A stretch of 64,000 nt of DNA, taken from Bursaphelenchus xylophilus. Its lineage: Eukaryota > Nematoda > Chromadorea > Rhabditida > Aphelenchoididae. Below are positions 54,904 through 64,000 of this stretch, in pieces. The translations under genes were made by a program, and so were the position numbers. The stretch is taken from NCBI GenBank assembly GCA_904066235.2, contig CAJFCV020000006.1, positions 1,054,001 through 1,118,000 of the forward strand, in the 5' to 3' direction. The notes under the pieces were generated by a model. That model was not told where the DNA came from, did not search any database, and was given only the letters and a program-made list of their open reading frames with translations. Within the stretch, counting starts at the first letter, position 1; every line of letters starts with the position of its first letter.

Positions 54904-55128
54904 CATGACGGACGTGATCCAGTGCCAAAAAACATATCATTTTGCATCCGGGAAGTATCAAAAATGTGGCAAAATGCCTCCCTCTCCATGTGAAAAAACT
55001 CAGATTTCTAGGGCGCTCTTTTTGTAAGGGAAAGGGCGCCCTTCAAAACAGAGTTTTTTTAGTTGGAAATGGAGACCTTTTGCTGCCTTTTTTGATACCT
55101 CCCAGTAGCAAGATGTTACATTTTTGGG
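54904..55128. repeat. MITE-A copy, right end decayed
   Basis: Left half with GACGGACGTGATCCAGTG and CATTTTGCATCCGGGAAG; right half GATACCTCCCAGTAGCAAGA poorly conserved. A solo MITE-B end (CAGTCTGTCGGGAAAATAAT) abuts it at 54866. Confidence 0.75.
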
Positions 55129-55154
55129 TACATAATGCTAGAAAATGGTACTTA

Positions 55155-55410
55155 CAGTGGCGGACCTGATCCAGTGGCAAAAAACGTATCATTTTGCATC
55201 CGGAAAGTATCAAAAATGTGGCAAAATGCCTCCCTCTCCAAGTGAAAAAACTCAGATTTCAAAAGGGCGCCCGGCCTTTTTGTGAGGAAAAAGGGCGCGC
55301 CCTTTAAAACGAAATTTTTTTGCTTGGAGAGGGAAGCATTTTGCCACATTTCTGATACTTCCCGGATGCAAAATGGTACGTTTTCGGCCAATGGATCAGG
55401 TCCGCCATTG
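55155..55410. repeat. MITE-A copy, 256 bp, well preserved
   Basis: CAGTGGCGGACCTGATCCAG to GGATCAGGTCCGCCATTG, TA on both sides, palindromic throughout (GGGCGCCCGGCC region in the loop). Best reference copy together with 37998-38253. Confidence 0.88.
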
Positions 55411-55564
55411 TATATTCTCAACAGGCTGATAGCAAGAGCTAAATTCAGTTCTGTGTTAAAAATAAAATGGCTTGAAAAGATCTCTCTTTGCTCTATAAGC
55501 ACTGAAAATTTCACGCTTCAATCTTGTACCATGTGCTCGCTAGACCCGCGTAAATGTAGACCAA

Positions 55565-55926
55565 AGATTGCCACGGTCAAAATTTCGGCTCCGGCTCCGT
55601 GCAAAATTTAAAAAGGCCTCCGGCTCCGAATCCCGGCTCCTATGCAAGATGTTCTTTTTTAAATGTTTTTCCAAAAATAAAAGTTATTAGTGCCAGAGAT
55701 CATATTTTTGCAGTCATGTGACATCCTCCGCAGTGTTTTTGCAAGCAATTTCGTTTAACAAGATCACGTATTTTTACTTTTTTGACCGCTGGGAAGCAGG
55801 GCTCCGACTTTGGGCTAGGGAGCCGGAGCCGACCCCAAAATTTCCGGCTCCGGCTCTGGCTCCCGGCTCGGAGCCGGAGCCGCTCGGAGCCGGAGCCAAG
55901 AGCCGGCTCCGGAGCCGTGGCAATCT
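55565..55926. repeat. GC-rich foldback repeat with (GGAGCC)n core
   Basis: Ends AGATTGCCACGG and CCGTGGCAATCT are exact inverted repeats. Next to both ends are GGCTCCGGCTCCG-type hexamer runs (55590-55645 and 55800-55917). The high GC contrasts with the surrounding A/T-rich DNA. Confidence 0.7.
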
Positions 55927-56050
55927 CTGATTTAGACCACGAAAATAATTCGAAAAAAATCGGTGTCCGAGTCATTTCAAACGCTGTGAGCCGTTTTGAA
56001 AGTTTTTTTTTAAAATTTTTACTTTTTTTTTAATTTTTTTGAATTTTTAT

Positions 56051-56198
56051 CAGTCTGTCGGGAAAATAATGAGCACACTGCCACTGCGCCAATCGCGTCA
56101 CTGAAGTCGAAGCAATTCGATTTTGTCGCGACACAACTCATTTTCTCGGCGGCAATTTTTGCTGCGACAGAGTGCTCATTATTTTCCCGACAGACTGA
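56051..56198. mobile_element. MITE-B, complete 148-bp copy
   Basis: Perfect terminal inverted repeats CAGTCTGTCGGGAAAATAAT and ATTATTTTCCCGACAGACTG, with GAGCACACTG facing CAGAGTGCTC further in. The interior holds AATTGC and TCGCG repeats. Confidence 0.88.
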
Positions 56199-56897
56199 AT
56201 AGTTTAGTGAAAACTATTTTTTTTTATATTATGATACATTATCAAGCCTTGTTTACTGCTGATCAGCTGCAGTAAAAAGAAAGAAAACATGCGAAATTCA
56301 TGGGGAGATCGGGAAAAACTTTGCAGAGCGGCGATTTTTTTCTTTTACTTTGTTTGTTTCTTTTTTTTGAACTTCAAAAAAAAAGAGAAGAATAATTGGA
56401 AAATAAATCTTTTTTATTTTTTAAATTCTTTGCTGAATGAAGTGATAAGAGAAAATCGAAAGTTTTCACGTGAAATTTCACGCAAATTCGGAGAAAAATC
56501 ATAAAAATTTTTTAGGGAAAAGAGTACATCTTTATAAGGCAAAAAAAATTTTTTTGATTTTTTTGCCAAATCGACTAGTAAATTTTTTTAAAAAAATTGG
56601 ATTTTTTTACTTCTTTTTTTTGTTCTTATTTTTTTCATTACACTAAATCTTTCCGAACGTTTCTGCCTTTCGAAACGAGAAAATTTCGAGAAACCGGACG
56701 TACAAAGTCTACGCAAAGTTTGTGTGCCCACAAGAACTTCGAAAGAGAAATAATTCCAACGTCTGATCAAATTAGCGCTCTCTTCAACTCGCTGATAACG
56801 GCGATACGGTAATATATATTTCGAAAATTAAAATTAGTTCTATTTTTGGAACGTTTTATCTGTCCGTTTGCAAAGTCGCTGAAGTCGTTTCGGCGAC
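56199..56897. other. Gene-free A/T-rich interval
   Basis: Long T and A runs; no splice-supported frame or known repeat. Confidence 0.4.
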
Positions 56898-58393
56898 ATG
56901 CACTGTGCGAAAAAATCCAGGGTCCGAGCGACAGCCCAAAACAAAGATTGCACAGTGCAAAAAATGAATAATCGCACAGTGCAAGGCACACTTTTGTTTT
57001 CGCACAGTGCAAGGCCAATTGCACGGTGCTGACTTTTGATGTTTGCACTGTGCAAAGAAAATCAGGGTGCGAGCGACAGCCCAAAACAAAAATTGCACAG
57101 TGCGGGACTGCACGGTGCAAAAACAGCGACAACCCCGAATCGCCGACTGCACGGTGCAAAAACAGCGACAACCCCGAATCGCCGACTGCACAGTGCAAGA
57201 ACAGCGACAACCCCAAATCGCCGACTGCACAGTGCAAGAACAGCGACAGGCCCAAATCGCCGACTGCACGGTGCAAAAACAGCGACAACCCCGAATCGCC
57301 GACTGCACAGTGCAAGAACAGCGACAACCCCAAATCGCCGACTGCACGGTGCAAAACTAGCGAAAACCCCAAATCGCCGACTGCACGGTGCAAAAACAGC
57401 GACAGCCCCAAATCGCCGACTGCACGGTGCAAAAACAGCGACAGCCCCAAATCGCCGACTGCACGGTGCAAGAACAGCGACAACCCCAAATCGCCGACTG
57501 CACGGTGCAAAACTAGCGACAACCCCGAATCGCCGACTGCACAGTGCAAGAACAGCGACAGGCCCAAATCGCCGACTGCACGGTGCAAAAAGCCGAAAAT
57601 TGCACAGTGCAGGGCAAACCTCTGTTTTCGCACAGTGCATGTCGCAAACGTCGTTCCGGCGACTTGCACAGTGCAGAAAAAGTCAAGCGACAACCGAAAA
57701 AGCTTATTGCACGGTGCAAAAAACAGCAAATTGCACAGTGCAGGGCAAACCTCTGTTTTCGCACAGTGCATGTCGCAAACGTCATTCCGGCGACTTGCAC
57801 AGTGCAGAAAAAGTCAAGCGACAACCGAAAAAGCTTATTGCACGGTGCAAAAAAACATCAAATTGCACAATGCGTCGGAAAAAAATCCACGCCTTTATGG
57901 AATTTGGCCCCTCCGCGAAGTCTGACTTTTGGCGCACTGTGCAAAAAATTCAGGGTGCGAGCGACAGCCCAAAACAACAATTGCACGGTGCAAAAAAACA
58001 ACAATTGCACAGTGCAGGGCAAACTTTTGTTTTCGCACAGTGCATGACTTATTGCACGGTGCTGATTTTTGATGTTTGCAGTGTGCAAAGAATTGTGCGA
58101 GCGACAGCCCAAAACAAGTTTTGCACGGTGCAAAAAGCAGCAAACTGCACAGTGCAAGGCCAATTGCACAGTGCAAGAAGTCCTTGGAATTTGCAGCGAC
58201 GCTGCACTGTGCATGAACCCGAAAAAAAAACGTTTTGCACCGTGCGTCCCGACGTCGCGCGCGATTCCCATTTTTCTCAGCGACAAATCATTGTTTCGGA
58301 GTGCGACGGAACTTGGGGGCCGCGAAAAATTGCAAGGACTTTCTACGGCGACATTGCACGGTGCAAAAAGCAAAGCAGCAAATTACACGGTGC
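56898..58393. repeat. Block of about 40 GCAC(A/G/T/C)GTGC palindromes
   Basis: GCACAGTGC, GCACGGTGC and their complements occur roughly every 20-40 bp across the block, usually as TTGCAC(A/G)GTGCAA. Between them are recurring spacers such as GCGACAGCCCAAAACAA, GGCAAACCTCTGTTTTCG and AAGTCAAGCGACAACCG. I counted about 40 sites by eye. Long open frames on both strands are by-products of the repeats, not genes. Confidence 0.88.
57109..57585. repeat. 39-bp tandem array, about 12 units, inside the palindrome block
   Basis: The unit is GCAC(A/G)GTGCAA(A/G)AACAGCGACA followed by (A/G)CCCC(A/G)AATCGCCGACT, repeated at exactly 39 bp from about 57109 to 57585. Because 39 is a multiple of 3 the array stays open in several frames on both strands. 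Confidence 0.93.
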
Positions 58394-58550
58394 ATGTCTC
58401 AAAAGAAGTGCAAAACATGAGAGGAAAATCCGACTGTAACTTTTGAAATAGACAGAATTTCGATATTCGAAAACTAAACCTGATAACTTTATTATTATCA
58501 CTGTAAAATCATCAATTGTGATGCACAGAAGACTCCTTTGTTCCCGGCTT

Positions 58551-59760
58551 CTAACGCCTTGTATATCCGGGTCCGGTTCTTGGCGGTGGGCAATGATCGC
58601 AGCTTCCGGGGTTTCCGGGCGGTCCCTTCGGGCCAGGTGGTCCATGTGGTCCGGGCAGCCCATCGGCACCCTTTTCTCCCGCATCTCCCGGTGGTCCTGG
58701 AGGTCCGGGCTTCCCGGGCTGTCCATCACGTCCTGGCGGGCCGGGCGGTCCTTGTGGCCCAGGTGGACCGGGAGGTCCGGGTGGACCGGGCGGAGCTCCG
58801 TTGATGACTTTTCCCGGCTCTCCGGGAGGCCCTTTGTCGCCGGGCTGGCCGGGCGGTCCTTGAGGGCCTTGTGGGCCGGGAGGTCCGGGCAATCCGGGGG
58901 TTCCGTCGCGGCCTGGCGCGCCCGGCTCACCGGGTGGACCGGGCAATCCCTTCGGGCCGGGTGGGCCGGGAGGTCCGGGTGGGCCGGGAGGGCATTTCTG
59001 ACATGGTGGTTTTGGTGGGGGACCGGGCAGGAGGACTCCGTCGCGTCCCGGTGGACCCGGATTTCCCGGTCTTCCTGGCGCGCCCGGTCTACCATCGCGG
59101 CCTGGTGGACCGGGAGGTCCTGGAGGGCCAACCTGGCACGAGCAGCAGGATCCGCCTTGGGGATTTCCACTGGTTCCTGGGGGCGCACCAACTTGTTGGG
59201 CGTCATAGGTTTGACGCTTGGTTCTGTCTACGGTGGAGAGGGTGGGAATGCCGGAGGCGGATTGGATTTGAACCATCTCCTTCCACATGTCGCGTGAGCG
59301 GGTCTGAAATCCATTTTTTTTTTGTTTTTCCACCTTTGGTAGCATTTTTATATTACACTTGACATCAGATGATAATTTGTTGATTTTGCAAAAAGGTAAT
59401 ATACAATGGCAAAAATGCTTAGTTGCATTAGAAAACTCATATAACAACCTTACTAGAATAACAAATTTTTAAATTATATATTTAAGTTCGCATATTTTAC
59501 AGCCATTTCTTTCAAAAAGTCATCATTTCCCGATATTTTTCCAATTTTCCCTTAAAAACATCAAATCCGCTCACCTTACAAAAATCGACCTCGTTCTGCA
59601 TGTACGACTGCACACTCTGCACATGATTGTAGACAATAGGCAACGTTACAGCGCACGCCAAAACGCTAATCGTGGCGAACGCGACGGCACAAAAGGCCAC
59701 CGGTTTCAAAGAGCGGCGCGGTTTGCGCGCCTCATCGGCCGGCAATTCAGTCACCTGCAT
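58551..59760 (-). CDS. Cuticle collagen
   Basis: A structural collagen of the nematode cuticle, secreted by hypodermis. Two exons join in phase: 59760-59575 and 59303-58551, giving 312 residues. N-terminal cuticle-collagen domain: a basic segment ([10 protein letters not shown]) then the membrane/signal stretch '[20 protein letters not shown]' and the conserved 'MQNEVDFCK' with Trp in the next exon ('SRDMWKEM'). A subtilisin-type cleavage site DRTKR precedes QTYD. Gly-X-Y blocks are separated by Cys pairs (GGSCCSC, PPCQKC, GSCDHC), the pattern used for interchain disulphides. A TATATATA lies at about 59801-59808 and a TTTCAG acceptor leaves only 14 nt of leader before the ATG, fitting trans-splicing. 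The second exon is strongly GC-rich, unlike its surroundings. Confidence 0.95.
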
Positions 59761-59990
59761 GCCGTGAAAGACGCCTGAAAGAAGGAAAGCCGATTGCCGA
59801 TATATATACGAATGATAAAGAGGCGGTGATTGGAATGGAGAAATCGCGACGAAATCAGGTCAAATCGGGATTTCGGAAACATTTTTGGCGCTTTCGGATC
59901 AGTTGGATGCGATTTTTATGTCGATCCTGAAGAAAAATTAGGGTAAATCAAGAGTTGTTTACTTTCTAAAATAAAAACACAAATTTCTCT

Positions 59991-60057
59991 ACCGGGTGGA
60001 TTCGAACCTGCGCCGGTTTGATTTGCAGTCTAACGCACTACCCATTGCGCTATGCAA
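59991..60057 (-). pseudogene. tRNA-Cys-like relic
   Basis: The minus strand has a good D-arm (GCGC...GTGC with GGGTAG), a seven-base anticodon loop CTGCAAA (anticodon GCA) and GGTTCGAATCC for the T-loop. The T-stem has two mismatches and no 7-bp acceptor stem can be formed from the flanks, so it looks like a dead tRNA or the head of a SINE rather than a working gene. Confidence 0.5.
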
Positions 60058-60854
60058 AATTTTTGCCAAACCCGCCAAAAAATTGCAATTTCTCATTTTC
60101 CAATTGAAAAAATCTAATTATCTATCTAGCAGCTAAAAAAATAGGGCTTCCAAGACTCCTGCAAGCGATTAAAATCCAAATTTGGACATTAGATCATCAT
60201 CAAACATGTTCATCAACAAAAAATGAAAAAAAAATCTCATAAAACCCCCTCAAAATAAATAAAATTCTTTCACACAGGAAAGAGAATGCCCGTTAATGAA
60301 CGACTGACCTATATCCCGCATATCCCGAAGACTTGATGAAACCGCAGAACGCAATCAAATTTGGAGGTCAAAAGCGTCGTCAAGATCTCTTGAAGAACAA
60401 GAGCGACGAATAGTGACCATGAAAATGAACGCAATGTAACGGAAATGTCATGACAAGTATTTGAAAGGGCTGGAAACGAAATTTAAGATCGTTATGGACA
60501 GAAATGCTTTCAATAATATCAATAAAACTAACCTAAAGTAATATTTTGACGTCAGAATTTTAACTAGGTTGTCAAAAACAAAATTTTATGGCCTTTACGA
60601 CACTATAGTCCCTTTCTATCTCTCTTACGGTAATTTCTAAGCTTTCTGGCCAATTTTATTTTAAATTTGGCGCCGTTTTCGCAATTTCGAAAAAATCTTG
60701 GCATTGTGTTGCAAGTGGATTTTTATTACTTTCTCGACATTTTTCGCGAATCAAAAGTGTTTTTGTGAAGAGCATAGTAAATTCCGACATGTATTGAAAT
60801 TATACTCGGTTGATTCGCGATATTTCCCCCGGATTTTTACACTTCAATAATAGC
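60058..60854. other. Intergenic, promoter side of BOLA1
   Basis: No gene seen. Contains one GGCATTGTGTTGCAAG variant of the dispersed GGCATTCTGTTTCA motif at about 60703. Confidence 0.4.
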
Positions 60855-61573
60855 ATGTTTAGATCCTTGATCAGAATGGCCGCGACGGAAGGTCCAATGA
60901 CAAAACATATCCGAGAGAAGCTATCAGAACATTTCAAAGTAAGTGGCATTTTCTTTTCGATTTTTTTAGAACTTTTAGACCATTGATCTCACAATTTCCT
61001 CTTGGTATACCTGAAACAATATAATTGATTTTTCAGCCGGTCCATCTTGAAGTAGAATGTGAAAGCCGGCTGCATAATGTGCCGAAGGATGTGGAGATTC
61101 ACTTCCGAGTTCAGATCGTCTCCGACAAATTCGATGGATTATCGAAAATTCAGGTAATTTAAATTATCGTTGTTGGCTTGATGTTTAGGTCGAAATGACG
61201 AATATTTGATGGATTTCAACTGAATAAAGCGCTGTTAAAGCCAGATAAAGGCTCTTTCAGTCTTGTAAACACTAAAAAAAGGCATAATTTGATTAGATTC
61301 ATCTAGTTTGATCAAATTTTGCCTAGTACAATATAATTTGTTACTTTTTCTCCGATAAGTCTAAAAACTTCGGGCTAAGCGGTCTAAAATACGACATGGA
61401 GAATAAGAAGCGATAAAAAATAATTTCAGCGACACCGACTGGTCAATAAATGTCTGGCCGAGGAACTGGAATCAGATATCCATGCGTTACGAATTCAAGC
61501 TCTTGAGCCCAAAGAATACGATGGAAAGGCGCAAGATGCGGCTCCAAAATGCGGAGGGGGGCATGGACTGTAA
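60855..61573 (+). CDS. BOLA1: BolA-family protein, BOLA1-like
   Basis: BOLA1 is a mitochondrial partner of monothiol glutaredoxin (GLRX5) in handling iron-sulphur clusters. Three exons join in phase 0: 60855-60938, 61037-61153 and 61430-61573, giving 114 residues. The N-terminus '[13 protein letters not shown]' is Arg/hydrophobic and fits a mitochondrial targeting peptide. The BolA domain covers nearly all the rest: '[20 protein letters not shown]', '[20 protein letters not shown]', and the highly characteristic '[13 protein letters not shown]' and '[11 protein letters not shown]'. The HFRV/FDGLS and RHRLV positions carry the conserved metal-binding His residues. A short Gly/His end (KCGGGHGL) follows. 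The first in-frame ATG was chosen; the second (MAATEG) would give a cytosolic form. Confidence 0.93.
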
Positions 61574-61929
61574 TTCTACTTGGTTATTTGGCACTTTTAG
61601 ATTGTTGTTTTTGAGATTTGAACAGTTGTTCTTGTTTTGCAGATATAAATCAGACAAAAATTCAAAAACTGCAAAATTATTGCTAAATCTAATTGTAAAA
61701 ACAACCAAAATACATAGTAACAAGCGAGTTAGAGGGGATTCTGCCCTTTGGAGATGGATTTTTCACCATTTTTAAGGTGAATTCCAAAAAATTTCGAGAA
61801 ATTTTGTATGTTTGGGATCAAATCCGGGTATGCCATGTTTATGGCCTCTAACAGTGCAATTAATTGAGAACACGCAACATTTGCAAATGAAAATTATTTT
61901 TGTTTGTACTCGGGGATGTTGGTTCGCAA
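61574..61929. other. BOLA1 3' flank, gene-free
   Basis: A/T-rich, no gene or repeat recognised. Confidence 0.4.
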
Positions 61930-63890
61930 ACGGAGTTGGACGATTGGGGAAACCGAAAATTATTATTCTTCTTCGATGCAAGTGTGAAATTAGCCTAATC
62001 GATGGCGCTGATTTCGAAAACGACATTCATTTTTTTTTTGATCTTTACTTTTTTCCTTAAGTAGTACTGTAAAGTAGTAATTTTTTGTTTTTTTTTATAA
62101 ATACTCGATGTAAGGGTTTTCGATGGTGCTGATTTCGAAAATCATGTTAACTTTGTCCTCTAATACTATATAGTACTACCTGATACTATGTAGTACGAGG
62201 TGAAAATTAGGCCTTTTTGCGTTAGTGGTGTTCTAATGGTGCCTAGTACTGCTATTTTCATCTCGTACTATATAGTATCAGATAGTACTAAATAGCACCA
62301 TGTCTTTAAAACGTATTTTTGAAGAGTAGTAAGCATCAAAGCAACACCATTAACGTTCAAAGCCATATTTTCACCTCGTACTACATAATATCATATATAC
62401 AGGGTGCGCCAATAAAATCTGGACTAACGTTTTTGCTTGCCCTGCGGGCTGTAACAGTACGAGAACAAAGTGGGCGATTGTGGATACGTGTAATACGTCC
62501 AAGAAGCTATCTTTAAAGTTTCAGACAAAATAATCGTCTACGACACTTGTTTTGCCATTATAAGCGCTTACAACTAAGGCGCCTGAAACACGGACCCCAA
62601 ATTGGTCAAAAAATGGTTGCGCTATCTTTACCGTTTTATGCTATGGGCTGAAATTTACTTTTTCTGATAGAGCTCCGCGCTGTTTTTATACACTGAAATT
62701 GATTTTGCCTCATTATGACAGTTAGGCTTTTTACAGCTCGCCAAAGTTGACTTAAAAACGGGCCCTTTTTCCCGAGAACTTCCGTTAAATCAAAGATTTT
62801 TATATAGAAGTTTCCCTGTGTGATTCCAAACATGTTAAGCACCAGAGCTACTTTTGTAAGGATAACCAGAGTCAGCCTAGTCGCCTTTTAAAAAGGATTT
62901 TTCCATCTGCTGCCTCTGGGGATGAAATAGTGGCTGTAGGGGCATAATTTACTATATCCTCGCTATTCGAGCGAACTTGGACTAGATATTTCTAAAAGTG
63001 ATTTGGCTACATCAGCATGTATCCAGTATACAACTCTATGTTGATTTTTACGCTCAAGGCCTTTCATACTTGTTGCAAACTGCCAAAACGTCTCAAGTTC
63101 CGAATGACCGTGCCTTGAATTCCCCCCATGAACTTTTATTTATGCAGAAACTGTCCCCTTGTATGTGCGGATTTTCTTTTACACTATAACAATTGGCTAT
63201 GTATACGCTCTGTAATCACGGAATTTTGGAGCAACACGACCTATAATCTGGCGTTGAGATCCTTAAAAACACAAAAATCCAAATTTTTGGGTATTTTTTT
63301 TGTTTCCGCCACCAGCGCCGCCAGATCGGCCACCAACCCTGGTTCCGTAGGCTGTTACAAAGACAACAGCACGTACTTTATATACAATAAATTTGAAGAA
63401 CGTCAGTGACTATTAGCAGAAATAATGGAAGAATTAATATCCCAGTCATCATCTGGAAAAAAAATTTCTGCACCTCCAAAAAGTTTTGATTATTTTTTCA
63501 GTCTTGCAATAGGCATCGACCTGGTCATTACCGTTGCTGTATAGCACGGTTGTTACCCTTTCTAAAAGTGCTAAAAGTTTCCGTTCTCAGGCCATCCGAA
63601 AAAGGCTATATGGAATTTAGTTTTGTCCAGATTTTATTGGCGCACCCTGTATAATACTATATAATACTAGAGGAAAAGTTAACACGGTTTTCGAAAGCAG
63701 CACCATCGAAAACCCTTACATCGAGTATTCATGAAAAAAAATTCAAAAAATTACTACTTTACAGTACTACTTAAGGAAAAAAGTAAGGATCAAAAAAAAA
63801 TAAATGTCATTTTCGAAATCAGCGCCCTCGATTATCCTAATTTCACACTTGCATCGAAGAAAAATAATAATTTTCGGTTTCCCCAGTCGT
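61930..63890. repeat. Large palindrome with a mariner-like element inside
   Basis: Left arm about 61930-62170 and right arm about 63660-63890 are reverse complements: CGATTGGGGAAACCGAAAAT on the left faces ATTTTCGGTTTCCCCAGTCG on the right, and GTAAGGGTTTTCGATGGTGC faces GCACCATCGAAAACCCTTAC. Between them are further inverted TAGTACTA-type repeats (62150-62400), and then the insertion at 62400-63649. Confidence 0.88.
62400..63649. mobile_element. Tc1/mariner-type element, 1,250 bp, flanked by TA
   Basis: Terminal inverted repeats CAGGGTGCGCCAATAAAATC and GATTTTATTGGCGCACCCTG, TA on both sides. The ends resemble those of 33400-34640 (CAGGGTGCG) but the interiors differ. I could not recognise transposase sequence in any frame; either very degraded or nonautonomous. 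Confidence 0.85.
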
Positions 63891-64000
63891 CTTTTTCCCG
63901 AATCGTCCCAGTTCCGTTTGCAAAATGCCTCAGGCAATTAATTTCTTGGCCATTTGATGTTTGGAATGTTTCGCCGAATTTCATTTGTAAATCCACAGGT

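Noticed and set aside
56898..58393. CRISPR-like array
   Set aside because: Regular repeats are present, but the genome is a nematode, the spacers are themselves repeated, and no associated genes exist.
57026..58439. Open frames of 299 and 467 codons on the + strand and 334 codons on the - strand
   Set aside because: They arise from the 39-bp repeat and GCACNGTGC block, are open in several frames at once, and lack splice or domain support.
58518..59297. Long + strand frames opposite the collagen
   Set aside because: Antisense shadows of the Gly-Pro-rich codons; the minus strand has the true collagen with a split N-terminal domain.
62636..63409. Transposase exons inside the 62400-63649 element
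   Set aside because: Frames of 60-90 codons exist but none shows HTH or DDE motifs that I can recognise.

Overview
This is a stretch of nematode nuclear chromosome. The evidence is a cuticle collagen, two SRX/SRT- and SRW-like chemoreceptor loci, compact introns with TTTTCAG acceptors, trans-splice-like acceptors just upstream of start codons, Tc1/mariner relics and a BEL/Pao LTR element of nematode type. I cannot name the species. Gene models below were assembled by hand from splice sites, reading phase and family resemblance. Exons join in phase wherever I list boundaries, unless I say otherwise.

Layout. 63-1617 (-): DSCC1, the DCC1 subunit of the alternative clamp loader, running off the left edge. 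A 421-bp divergent promoter separates it from 2039-24111 (+), a complete DOCK-D (zizimin/DOCK9-11) Rho-family exchange factor of about 2,130-2,145 residues in 26 exons. The 6.4-kb intron of DOCK holds three opposite-strand membrane-protein loci: an SRX/SRT-like 7TM receptor (5489-7490), a decaying SRW-like 7TM receptor (7549-about 8050) and a novel small multi-pass protein (9389-11625). Next come a multi-pass membrane protein (24666-26275), a tiny basic protein with a PP1-docking motif (26498-27165), a secreted or anchored small protein (27772-29329) tail-to-tail with a four-TM protein (29368-30953), and an unrecognised lysine-rich protein (31746-39073).

39383-46761 is a young, complete BEL/Pao LTR element with identical 151-bp LTRs and an envelope-like glycoprotein. 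It is followed by remnants of another retroelement, an ACOT9-like acyl-CoA thioesterase (48994-51222, -), about 7 kb of nested DNA-transposon debris, a 1.5-kb block with about 40 copies of a GCACNGTGC palindrome, a cuticle collagen (58551-59760, -), a tRNA-Cys-like relic, BOLA1 (60855-61573, +) and a large palindrome carrying a mariner-like element.

The genes do not form one pathway. The most distinctive feature is structural. A foldback element (here MITE-A, at least 8 copies) sits at the axis of larger inverted duplications of host intron DNA in four independent places. In addition, two unrelated introns carry tandem arrays with the same ~150-bp period. These, the GCACNGTGC block and the envelope-bearing retroelement are the parts most worth a second look.
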